Shown here: in pieces, positions 56,015 through 64,000 of the stretch
Layout: each line of letters opens with the position of its first letter
How positions within the stretch are numbered: the stretch's first letter is position 1
Translations under genes and position numbers: made by a program
Notes under the pieces: generated by a model
Told to the model about the DNA's origin: nothing
What the model saw: only the letters and a program-made list of their open reading frames with translations
The model's database searches: none
Assembly (NCBI GenBank): GCA_029245955.1
Contig: JAQWOH010000007.1
Location: 1 to 64,000 of the forward strand
From: Fuerstiella sp.
GTDB taxonomy: Bacteria > Planctomycetota > Planctomycetia > Planctomycetales > Planctomycetaceae
Length of the DNA: 64,000 nucleotides
Direction of reading: 5' to 3'

Positions 56015-57451
56015 ATGATGAATGATTCCGTTAATCGTCGTCGAATGCTTGTTGCTTCGGCGACTGGCCTGGCTACCTGCAGCGGTATGGTTCCGGGCAC
56101 GTCCTGTTACGCCGGCTCTGCCGATACGGGACGCAGTCCGAATACCACAACAGGGGGGCGGGCGAAGTCGACGATTTTGTTTTTTCTGTGCGGCGGGGCG
56201 TCGCAGATTGATACGTGGGATATGAAACCCACCGCACCAGCGGAGTACCGAGGGCCGTTTCAGCCGATTGCCACGAACGCTGCCGAAATCCAGTTGTGTG
56301 AACATTTGCCTCTTCTGGCTCAGCAGGCCCGTCACCTGTCGCTGATTCGTTCTGTCTCGGGAACGGTCAATACAAATGATCACCACGGCGGCTACTACTA
56401 CAATCTGACCGGGCATGTACCGGACCCGACATTTCTGACGAAAGGAAATGACAGAACGCCGTATCCGGACGACTGGCCGTTTATGGGAGCAGTCGTGGCT
56501 TCCAGGCGAAGCCGACATGCCTACCTGCCGAATGCCATGACACTGCCTCACATGCCCAGCCGCAAACCGTACACTCGCCCCGGGCAGTTTTCGGCTCGTC
56601 TGGGAGTTCAATACGATCCGCTGTATCTGCAGGGCAGCAACGAGAAACCACTTTCATTCTCTGCACCGGCGCTGGAGCTTCAGGCGGGGACAGACACGTC
56701 GCGGGTCGCATCGCGAGCTGAGTTACTGACGGCACTCGACGATGCCAGACGCCACTTTGACAAAACAGCGACAGGTATCTTTACGCAGCAACAACAGCGA
56801 GCGTTTTCGATGTTGTCGTCCGCTCAGACCACAAAAGCCTTCGACGTGTCCAAAGAGCCGGTTCAGTGCCGCCAGCGCTATGGCGAAACGGTCAACGGCA
56901 TGAGCCTGTTACTGGCACGTCGCCTTGTCGAAGTCGGTGTTCCGTTCATCACAGTTTTCTGGCTGGGTGACGGCGTTGGCACGCCGTTGGCAAAAAAATG
57001 TCGCAGCGCCGGCAGCTGGGATACGCACGGAAGCAACTTCGACTGTCTGAAAGACGATCTGTTGCCGGAATTCGATCAGTGTTTCTCTGCGCTGGTCGAA
57101 GATCTCGACCAGCGCAACCTGCTGGATCAGACATCTCTTCTGGTCAGCAGCGAAATGGGCCGGAATCCGAAAATTGGTGACCGGAGATCGGGCGGGGTAT
57201 CAGGGGCTGGCCGCGACCACTGGACTCATCTGCTGACCAATGTCGTCGCTGGCGGTGGCATACAGGGAGGTCGAATCTACGGGTCAAGTGATCGACTTGG
57301 AGAATACCCTGCAGAAAATCCTGTGACTCCCGCTCACGTTGTTCATACTGTGTACCATGCCATGGGTGTCACCAACCTTGAGGCAGAAGATACACAGGGC
57401 CGCCCGTATCAACTGCTGGACGCTGGTGAACCTCTGTACGAATTGTTTTAG
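56015..57451 (+). CDS. Orphan DUF1501 protein with Tat signal
   Basis: The protein has 478 residues from ATG 56015 (ATG 56018 is as likely), with GGAG upstream. Twin arginines in VNRRRMLVASATGLATCSG mark Tat export. The core has FFLCGGASQIDTWDMKP, where the usual HGGPS is CGGAS, and the late SSEMGRNP and GAGRDHWTHLL. Unlike the other copies here, no cytochrome/DUF1549/DUF1553 gene is adjacent. It stands between the LRR lipoprotein and hisB. The substrate is unknown. Confidence 0.85.
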   Translation: MMNDSVNRRRMLVASATGLATCSGMVPGTSCYAGSADTGRSPNTTTGGRAKSTILFFLCGGASQIDTWDMKPTAPAEYRGPFQPIATNAAEIQLCEHLPLLAQQARHLSLIRSVSGTVNTNDHHGGYYYNLTGHVPDPTFLTKGNDRTPYPDDWPFMGAVVASRRSRHAYLPNAMTLPHMPSRKPYTRPGQFSARLGVQYDPLYLQGSNEKPLSFSAPALELQAGTDTSRVASRAELLTALDDARRHFDKTATGIFTQQQQRAFSMLSSAQTTKAFDVSKEPVQCRQRYGETVNGMSLLLARRLVEVGVPFITVFWLGDGVGTPLAKKCRSAGSWDTHGSNFDCLKDDLLPEFDQCFSALVEDLDQRNLLDQTSLLVSSEMGRNPKIGDRRSGGVSGAGRDHWTHLLTNVVAGGGIQGGRIYGSSDRLGEYPAENPVTPAHVVHTVYHAMGVTNLEAEDTQGRPYQLLDAGEPLYELF

Positions 57452-57477
57452 CACCCTGTATTCTCTGAACAAAAACT

Positions 57478-58065
57478 ATGTCACGAAGCGCGACAATCAG
57501 CCGAAGAACGGCCGAAACTGACATCGAACTCAGTATTGATCTCGACGGATCCGGTCAGCATACGATCGACACTGGAATCGGTTTTCTTGATCATATGCTG
57601 ACACTGTTTGCGCGTCACGGTCTGTTCGATCTGAACGTCCAGGCGAAGGGAGACCTGCATGTGGACCACCACCACACCGTCGAAGATGTCGGTATTTGTC
57701 TGGGCAAGGTCATCAACGACGCCCTGGGAGACAAACGGGGAATCGCCCGCTACGGAAGCATTTCGCTGCCAATGGAGGAAACGCTGGTCACATCGTCCCT
57801 TGATCTCAGCGGACGCTTTGCGTTTGTGTTTCGAGTCGATTTCCCAACAGAGAAGATCGGTGACTTCGACACTGAGTTAGTTCAGGAGTTCTGGAACGCT
57901 GTGGCGTCAAATACGATGATGAATCTGCATCTGATTCTGCACCACGGAACGAACAGTCACCACATTTCTGAGGCAACATTCAAAGGCACGGCCCGCGCCC
58001 TGCGGCGGGCTGTAGCAATAGATCCGCGCCAGCCCGGCGTCCCTTCGTCAAAAGGTACGTTGTAG
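57478..58065 (+). CDS. hisB: Imidazoleglycerol-phosphate dehydratase
   Basis: This 195-residue single-domain enzyme catalyses the sixth step of histidine synthesis. It has the metal-binding [31 protein letters not shown] and [18 protein letters not shown] motifs, all intact, and the family's duplicated half-domain layout. Length matches monofunctional HisB. No other his gene lies nearby; this scattering is common in planctomycetes. The gene for the zinc-ribbon/TPR protein starts 11 nt downstream, so read-through is likely. Confidence 0.96.
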   Translation: MSRSATISRRTAETDIELSIDLDGSGQHTIDTGIGFLDHMLTLFARHGLFDLNVQAKGDLHVDHHHTVEDVGICLGKVINDALGDKRGIARYGSISLPMEETLVTSSLDLSGRFAFVFRVDFPTEKIGDFDTELVQEFWNAVASNTMMNLHLILHHGTNSHHISEATFKGTARALRRAVAIDPRQPGVPSSKGTL

Positions 58066-58076
58066 ATCGTAAGCTT

Positions 58077-60659
58077 ATGCCCACATCTTATAACGGTGTT
58101 GGAACGCACTACTTCGGCCGAAAGAACAGGAAAACACGGACTGCTGTCTGCCAGCACTGCAGGTACGAGGCGCAACTGACGTCCTATGAAACACGCCTGT
58201 GGTTCGTAATTGTCTTCATCCCGGTCATACCGCTGGGACGCAAACGCGTTTCTGACCAGTGTGCGGTCTGCAATCGCCACTTCGCGATTGATCTGAAACA
58301 GTGGCAAACGGCGAGACAGTCGGAAACCGCCATCGCCATTGAGCGGTATCGAATTGATCAGTCAGAAGAAGCCGCCCTGGAAGTACACGGCCAGCTGTTG
58401 GCATTTCAGCAGTACGACGATGCCGCTGCCTTCCGCTCGGCTGCGCTGGAACGGTTTCCCGAAAGCGCGCCTCTGGTGGCCGGGATCGCGGCGCATCTGG
58501 ACTTCATTGGACTTTTGACGGAAGCGGACCCACTGTGGGACAGAGCGTTTTTGCTGGATCCCGATTTCCCGGAGGCCCGCGTCGGAATTGCGTCTCGCCG
58601 ACTGCGGGACGGCAAGACCGACGAAGCCAGGGAACTTCTGTGCTTTCTGGAACAACCCGGGGCAGAACAGCAATACAACCTGGAACCACTGTTTGATCTG
58701 GCGACGCACTTCCAGCAGGGTGGAGACCACGAACAGGCCATCGAAGTTCATGAGGTTCTGTTGCAGGCGTTTCCGGAGCTGGCCAGAGATCATCAGTTTC
58801 GCACATCTGTCCAAACTTCAGAAAAGGCTCTGCAACGCTGTGTGTCTGTTCTGCCGGCAACGCAACACTCGGTCCGAGGGCTGTTCTCGTCGCAGTACTC
58901 GCCGAATCAGCGGTGGCTGGCAGGGCTCATAATCGTCGTTGTGCTGGCAGGCATCGGCATGGCCATTAACAACGAGTATATTCGACGCCATCGAACTTTG
59001 ACCGTGATTAACGAAACCGGTGTCGTCGCCACGATTCAGATTGATAATCATTCTCCGGTATCAGTGCTGGGTCTGCAGACACTGACGATGTCTGAGGGAG
59101 CACGAACAGTACGGGTTGCGGGGCCGGTCGTGAAACAACACAATCTGAATGTGACCGCCGGTTACTGGGACAGGTGGACGAAGAATCCTGTCTGGATTGT
59201 TAACGTCGGCGGCGTTGGCATCATCGCTGATGCGACGATTTATTACGCGGTGCACCCTCGCGCACCGGTGGTGCAGTTGACGGCGGATCCGCTGATTGTA
59301 AAGCAGCATGTGGATTTCGCGTTTGAGACGCCGGCTGATTCTGTATCCCTCGGCCATGAACAGGATGTCCAGTCCAGGACCGCCATTACCTGGCTGGAAA
59401 TCGGCACCGGTCCGGACGCCGTGGCCGGCGCATTTGACATGCTGCGGCAGTCTGATGCGGGACAGGCGTGGTCCTATGCCGAGCGGAAACTTCGGCGTAA
59501 TCCACACGATCATAGTCTGTTAAGAATGCTCCGGTCATCCGTACAGCCTGAGCAGATGCCAAGACTGAAATCGCTGCTGGAATCCAGACTCGACCATCGT
59601 CCTGTCGCGCTGCACTGGCATCGCATGTATCAGAATATTCCCGACGTCAGCAGAGATTATGAAAAGACGCTGACTCTGTACCAGAACTTCCTGCTGGCTG
59701 ATCCGCAGAATTCAGTACTGATCTATCTGCGAGGCCGCTTCGACAAAAACCTCGGTGCTGGAAGGGATTCGGTGACACGGGCCATTGAGATTGATCCTGA
59801 TTTTGGCTGGCCCTATTTTTTACGTGGTTTTACACAGTTGTGTTCCGCTGAATGGCAGTCGGCGCTCGATGATTTCCTGCTGGCTACCGATCGAAAAGTG
59901 CCGCCTGACGAGATTCTGGCCTATCGACATACAGCGACACTGGGAATTGGACAGCTGATGGAGCTGGAGCAGCAGTACCGGGACAGTCTGGTGGACAATC
60001 CAACTGCGATACGGACGGCAGCGTTGCTGGCCGAATTGCTTGTCGCTCAGGATCGTACCGCCGATGCTGAACAAGTTGTCGACAGGGCTGTCGGCACGTA
60101 CCGGGAACTCGTTGGCGACCAGCACATGGGTTCCGCGTACGGCGTTCAGGCCATGATGGCATACTTCGTAGGCGAACTGGAATCCAGTAAAGAGTTTGCC
60201 GGAAAATCGGAACACCTGAAACCGCTGGAACAGATGGTGTCTGTTGAAACAGGTGACGCTGCTGAGTTTTTCGCACAGTATGATCCGAACGATGACCAGA
60301 TGAACCGATGGCTGCCCCTGATTTATTCATTGTCATTCCACGCCGATGATGACGCCAAGAACCGTGACGTCTGGTACGACAGAACACTGGAGCGATTAAG
60401 ACGGCTGGGCCCACGACTGGAAGCGGTAACACGCATCCTGAGCACAGATGTAATCAGCAGCGAACTGATTGCAGATCTGCGACAGGTTCGTGAACTGCCG
60501 ATGGACAAAGCCGTCATTTTGACGAGTCTCGGACTGCGAACCGACTCTGTCGAGCTGCGCCAGCAGTTTTTCGCAGCTGCACGGCAAATGATGGTTCGTC
60601 GCAGGCCTCCGTATCTGCTTCTGCAGCGCCTGCACAAATCTTCGGGCCGCGAACAATGA
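58077..60659 (+). CDS. Zinc-ribbon, membrane-anchored TPR protein
   Basis: This is an 860-residue protein. The N-terminal zinc ribbon has Cys25/Cys28 and Cys62/Cys65, separated by a hydrophobic strip (WFVIVFIPVIPLG). Helical TPR-like repeats span about 90-260. One membrane segment lies near 278-300 (GLIIVVVLAGIGMAI), then a beta-rich stretch of about 100 residues, then a long second TPR array. It overlaps the M48 protease gene by 4 bp (ATGATGA), so they are translationally coupled. Inference: it recruits substrates to the protease or regulates it. Confidence 0.75.
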   Translation: MPTSYNGVGTHYFGRKNRKTRTAVCQHCRYEAQLTSYETRLWFVIVFIPVIPLGRKRVSDQCAVCNRHFAIDLKQWQTARQSETAIAIERYRIDQSEEAALEVHGQLLAFQQYDDAAAFRSAALERFPESAPLVAGIAAHLDFIGLLTEADPLWDRAFLLDPDFPEARVGIASRRLRDGKTDEARELLCFLEQPGAEQQYNLEPLFDLATHFQQGGDHEQAIEVHEVLLQAFPELARDHQFRTSVQTSEKALQRCVSVLPATQHSVRGLFSSQYSPNQRWLAGLIIVVVLAGIGMAINNEYIRRHRTLTVINETGVVATIQIDNHSPVSVLGLQTLTMSEGARTVRVAGPVVKQHNLNVTAGYWDRWTKNPVWIVNVGGVGIIADATIYYAVHPRAPVVQLTADPLIVKQHVDFAFETPADSVSLGHEQDVQSRTAITWLEIGTGPDAVAGAFDMLRQSDAGQAWSYAERKLRRNPHDHSLLRMLRSSVQPEQMPRLKSLLESRLDHRPVALHWHRMYQNIPDVSRDYEKTLTLYQNFLLADPQNSVLIYLRGRFDKNLGAGRDSVTRAIEIDPDFGWPYFLRGFTQLCSAEWQSALDDFLLATDRKVPPDEILAYRHTATLGIGQLMELEQQYRDSLVDNPTAIRTAALLAELLVAQDRTADAEQVVDRAVGTYRELVGDQHMGSAYGVQAMMAYFVGELESSKEFAGKSEHLKPLEQMVSVETGDAAEFFAQYDPNDDQMNRWLPLIYSLSFHADDDAKNRDVWYDRTLERLRRLGPRLEAVTRILSTDVISSELIADLRQVRELPMDKAVILTSLGLRTDSVELRQQFFAAARQMMVRRRPPYLLLQRLHKSSGREQ

Positions 60660-62605
60660 TGAATCGCGGACGCTTCGACGACCTGGTAGACAGCATCGAA
60701 TTGCGGTTTGCAGATCGGCCCGCCGCCCTGGCCGGTCATACCTGGCTGTGGCTGTTGATGGGATACGCGGTGGTGGTGCTGTTGACCGCGGTACTGATCG
60801 GGGGAGGGCTGGCAGTCTTTCTGGCAGGTGTCTTTCAGCCTGGTGTTGGCGTCGTGCTGGTCATCGCTGGGGGCATCCTGATGACATTCGGTCTGGGACA
60901 GGTTGGAGCCCTTGTTCTGATAGATACCTACGAACCCAAAGGGCGACCGTTGCGCGATGACGAGGCACCGGAACTGCACAAGCTGATCACACTGTTGCGA
61001 AGTGATCTGGACTGTCCTTCCATCCATCAGGTTCTTCTGACGGAAGACTTCAATGCTGCGATCGTACAGACACCGCGACTGGGAATCTTTGGCTGGTCAC
61101 GATCGTGGCTGATTCTGGGACTGCCACTGCTTCTGGCCATGTCAACCCAGGAAACGGCTTCGGTACTGGCACACGAATTCGGACACATTTCAAAGCGGCA
61201 TGGTCGACAGCGGAATCGAATTTATCGACTGCACCAGTCGTGGGAGAAACTGTTTGTGAAGCTGCAACAGAATTCCGGCAGCGGATTCGTCCGAGTGGCC
61301 GGCACATTTGTGTTGAGATTTCTCAACTGGTACTGGCCTCGTTTTCACGCTCTCGCGTTTGTGCTGTCTCGACAGAATGAATTCATGGCAGATGGCATCG
61401 CCGTTGAGGCAACGAACGCCGAGTTTGCCGCATCCGCGCTGTGGCGAATGAATTGCACGGGATACATGCTGGAAAACGGCTTCTGGAAGGATCTGTGGGC
61501 AGAAACGGCGGCTGTGCCGGAGCCGCCCGGGAACCTGTGTGAACGCCTGACAATTGCGTACCGTGATGCACCAGCCGCCGAAGACGCCGAAAGGTGGTGC
61601 GACTGGGCTCTGCGGCGAGTTACTAATAATGACGATACTCATCCGTCCCTGTTCGATCGACTTAATGCGATTGGTGTTTCTGCTCGGCAACTTCGGTCGG
61701 CAGGGTTTCCGCCTGCCCCCGTGGTTTCTGCGGCTGACGGACTGTTGACCGGAGACTTGAAGCAGATTGAGGAGGACATCAACCAACGCTGGCGAACCAA
61801 CGTTCTGTCCATCTGGCAGGATCGTCATCGACGCATTTCTGCAATTGACAGACTGTCGCACACTGCAAAGAACCGTACTTCTTCGGCGTCCAACAACGCG
61901 GCCGAATTATGGAAGCAGACGCGCAACATCCTCGACATCCAGGGCCTCGACGCGGCCGAACCGAATCTGCGACGGCTGCTGAAGCTTAAGTCGGACCATA
62001 TTGGAGCCACGCTGGCCCTGGGACAGCTTCGGCTTAGTCAGGGACACGACGATGGCGAGGATCTTTTACAACATGTTCTCAGCCTGCAGACAGCCGAGTG
62101 GACTCAGGCTGCCGGCGACTCTCTGGCAAGTCACTTTTCGAAAACCGGCCAGCGCAGTGCCCTGAGACAGGTGCGGCAGCAGATGGATGACTTTGAGGCA
62201 GCCAGAGCAGAGGCGGAAAAGGAACGCACCGAAATTCTGCGGGGTGACGTGTTTACAGCACATGAGCTTAACGCCGATGAATTGAAACGAACGCGATCTG
62301 CTCTGTTGGGTCAGGAACATTGTCTTCTGGCGTGGCTGGTGCAGAAAGAGATGACACACTTTCCGGAAGAACGCCTGTATGTTGTGTGCGTCGATTCCAA
62401 CACTCGCGCCGGCAGCAGCCTGAGAGCCGAACGCAACGACCGAATGATCACGTCGTTGCTGCTGGAACTTGAACTTCCCGGGCGTCCGTTTATTGTGAAT
62501 CCAACGGGGGAATTCAAAGCTGTAGCCGGTCGCATCATGAAAAAGTCTGAGTGGCAGATATTCGACCGATCCCGCCAGTCATCACAATCGCTGACGGCCG
62601 AATGA
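60656..62605 (+). CDS. M48 family membrane metalloprotease
   Basis: This is a 649-residue zinc protease. Two or three hydrophobic segments lie at about 28-90, then the catalytic HEFGH at 173-177 in VLAHEFGHISKRHG, and the third ligand Glu in RQNEFMADGIA. This is the HtpX/Ste24 layout with the active site on the cytoplasmic side. The last third (about 400-649) is an unusual soluble, helical, TPR-like extension not found in HtpX. It is coupled to the zinc-ribbon/TPR gene before it. The target is unknown; membrane-protein quality control is the usual role. Confidence 0.85.
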   Translation: MMNRGRFDDLVDSIELRFADRPAALAGHTWLWLLMGYAVVVLLTAVLIGGGLAVFLAGVFQPGVGVVLVIAGGILMTFGLGQVGALVLIDTYEPKGRPLRDDEAPELHKLITLLRSDLDCPSIHQVLLTEDFNAAIVQTPRLGIFGWSRSWLILGLPLLLAMSTQETASVLAHEFGHISKRHGRQRNRIYRLHQSWEKLFVKLQQNSGSGFVRVAGTFVLRFLNWYWPRFHALAFVLSRQNEFMADGIAVEATNAEFAASALWRMNCTGYMLENGFWKDLWAETAAVPEPPGNLCERLTIAYRDAPAAEDAERWCDWALRRVTNNDDTHPSLFDRLNAIGVSARQLRSAGFPPAPVVSAADGLLTGDLKQIEEDINQRWRTNVLSIWQDRHRRISAIDRLSHTAKNRTSSASNNAAELWKQTRNILDIQGLDAAEPNLRRLLKLKSDHIGATLALGQLRLSQGHDDGEDLLQHVLSLQTAEWTQAAGDSLASHFSKTGQRSALRQVRQQMDDFEAARAEAEKERTEILRGDVFTAHELNADELKRTRSALLGQEHCLLAWLVQKEMTHFPEERLYVVCVDSNTRAGSSLRAERNDRMITSLLLELELPGRPFIVNPTGEFKAVAGRIMKKSEWQIFDRSRQSSQSLTAE

Positions 62606-62706
62606 TTGTGAACAACGCAAGGTCCTTTGAGCCGCAGTGCGCGAGCTGATTGCTGCATCTGTCAGGTATGTGAACGACGAACGGTGTGTTCATGCGTTCG
62701 CCGAGG

Positions 62707-63477
62707 TTATTCCACAGCTTCCAGCATGCGCAGCGGGACATAAAACTTCACGTATTTGTGTCCGTCAGAATACGCTTGTCCCCGGGGATCAATGACAAGG
62801 ACAGTGGCTCGTTTTGTGATTCGTTTGACAATGCCCTCATGGCTCTGGCCCTGAATATCAAAACGGACTCTTGAACCGGTACGAATGCCATATTCCCGGT
62901 CGGCCACGTCGGACGGCGTGAGCAACTCGTGCTGGTGATGTGTATGGCCGAATACTCGCCGGGCGATATGCTGAAACCGGCTCACTGAGCAGCTGGATCC
63001 TGACCAGATCAGCAGTTCAGCCAGGTGGACCAGTTCGTGTTCCATCACTCTCATCAGGCCTTCCAGACGACTGACACACTCGATCCCTGTTACTGTGACG
63101 GGGCGCTCAGGCTCCTGAAACGACTGATACAACAGCGTCGTGGCGACAGCAATCTCATAACTCGCTGCTCCAGGTTTGCTGCGGTCCGTCCAGCGAGTCG
63201 TTTTGCCGCCTGCCCGCGTCATCCGTTTTGACAGCCGAAACGACAGCAGATTTGAGTTGAGGGTCGACCCCAGGAGGCCACCGAAGTAGTTTTCATCATA
63301 GAGTTCATAGAGCAGTTGAATGTCGGCAGCATGCAGCCTCTCAAAATTCGGTTTCGTCACATACGGTGACGCTGCAAATATATTGTCGGCGATAAGTTGA
63401 TTCAGCTGTTGACGTTCGATCGTCGTCGTACTTCTGTTACGGACCAGCTGTTCCAGTTTTTGCCGCGACGATTTCAT
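62707..63477 (-). CDS. SprT-like metallopeptidase with C-terminal KOW-like domain
   Basis: The protein has 256 residues from ATG 63477; the frame extends 56 codons beyond without homology. The zinc motif is His147-Glu148-x-x-His151 in MEHELVHLAELL, with a His in FQHIARRVFGH as a likely third ligand. A small beta domain follows (IRTGSRVRFDIQGQ and IVKRITKRATVLVID), like KOW or Tudor folds that bind nucleic acid. SprT/Spartan-type proteases clear DNA-protein crosslinks; the role here is inferred. Confidence 0.7.
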   Translation of the reverse strand: MKSSRQKLEQLVRNRSTTTIERQQLNQLIADNIFAASPYVTKPNFERLHAADIQLLYELYDENYFGGLLGSTLNSNLLSFRLSKRMTRAGGKTTRWTDRSKPGAASYEIAVATTLLYQSFQEPERPVTVTGIECVSRLEGLMRVMEHELVHLAELLIWSGSSCSVSRFQHIARRVFGHTHHQHELLTPSDVADREYGIRTGSRVRFDIQGQSHEGIVKRITKRATVLVIDPRGQAYSDGHKYVKFYVPLRMLEAVE

Positions 63478-63616
63478 GGGCGTGTTGTAGCACAAATCTG
63501 TCAAGCACGTTCGGTTCCGGATGCAGTCCTGTTCCGGAACGCGTGGTTGAACGCAGCGATGCCGGCCGACTCGGTTGCTCCATTCCGGCGGGTTCCCGGG
63601 CCCACCCAGGTTGCCC

Positions 63617-64000
63617 TTAAGCAAGGATGTCCTGAACGATCTCACCGTGCACGTCGGTCAGGCGGAACTGACGTCCCTGGAAACGATAGGTCAGTCGTTC
63701 ATGATCGATGCCGAGCAGGTGCAGAATCGTTGCCTGCAAGTCGTGGACATGCACGCCGTCCGCGGCCACATTGATCCCCAGTTCGTCAGACGATCCAAAG
63801 GTCATGCCCGGCTTGACTCCGGCGCCTGCCATCCAGATCGTGAAAGCATACGGGTGATGATCGCGTCCCCAGCGAGGCCGGTTATTGATATCGCCCTGCA
63901 AAAACGGAGTGCGACCAAATTCACCGCCCCACACCACCAGTGTTTCGTCGAGCAAGCCACGTTGTTCAAGGTCCCTGATAAGTGCCGCAGACGGCTGATC
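63617..64000 (-). CDS. DUF1501 protein, C-terminal part (cut by window edge)
   Basis: The last 127 codons of another DUF1501 gene are present; the start lies beyond the right edge. Features match the other copies: [28 protein letters not shown], then the terminal [21 protein letters not shown]. It ends 139 bp before the SprT-like start on the same strand. A cytochrome/DUF1549/DUF1553 partner probably lies outside the window, as in the complete pairs. Confidence 0.9.
   Translation of the reverse strand, partial: DQPSAALIRDLEQRGLLDETLVVWGGEFGRTPFLQGDINNRPRWGRDHHPYAFTIWMAGAGVKPGMTFGSSDELGINVAADGVHVHDLQATILHLLGIDHERLTYRFQGRQFRLTDVHGEIVQDILA

Overview
The window looks like chromosome of a planctomycete (Planctomycetaceae-type). 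The evidence is several copies of the phylum's DUF1501 (Tat-exported) and PSCyt1/DUF1549/DUF1553 proteins, an AlgR-free mix of sulfatase, Gfo/Idh/MocA oxidoreductase, sugar-isomerase and PQQ-propeller genes, many exported enzymes of types that are usually cytoplasmic, moderate GC, weak Shine-Dalgarno use, and core genes (gyrA, frr, nadC, hisB, rdgB) scattered singly among accessory genes.

Layout. 1-410: a truncated tRNA-Phe-like element with its own terminator, next to a possible small gene that runs off the left edge. 663-7474: a tight seven-gene minus-strand operon (AdoMet decarboxylase-like, DUF4178, a small Gly/Ser-rich membrane protein, DUF350, a membrane-embedded spermidine-synthase-like aminopropyltransferase, an exported flavin amine oxidase, a polytopic membrane protein). 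I regard this as the most interesting system here. 7781-18530: exported esterase, RNase Z-like hydrolase, exported methyltransferase, LptF/G permease, HAD phosphatase, diacylglycerol-kinase-like protein, rdgB, sulfatase, hybrid histidine kinase. 18957-23810: a likely extracytoplasmic redox group (cupredoxin, a large protein ending in cytochrome c, an outer-membrane-like protein). 24542-25950: tandem paralogous membrane proteins. 26359-30322: gyrA and a Zn-phospholipase-C-like protein. 30533-35246 and 41400-45513: two complete cytochrome/DUF1549/DUF1553 plus DUF1501 pairs in opposite orientation. Between them are PhyH, an atypical Nramp transporter, a lipoprotein, an M50 protease, frr and nadC. 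45650-46885: a small patch that looks decayed (a methyltransferase with lost motifs and a frameshifted remnant). 46988-49924: TerC, two Hsp20 chaperones, an AlkD-like repair protein. 50058-54398: M42 peptidase, Gfo/Idh/MocA, sugar isomerase, PQQ propeller. 54413-64000: LRR lipoprotein, orphan DUF1501, hisB, a zinc-ribbon/TPR protein overlapping an M48 protease, a SprT-like protein, and the 3' part of another DUF1501 gene.

How the parts may work together. The seven-gene operon has what is needed to make decarboxylated AdoMet, transfer an aminopropyl group at the membrane, and oxidise an amine outside it, with DUF350 and DUF4178 as membrane partners. The true substrate is unknown. The DUF1501/PSCyt1 pairs are characteristic of planctomycetes and lack an agreed biochemical role. 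All family assignments were made by reading motifs; no database search was run.
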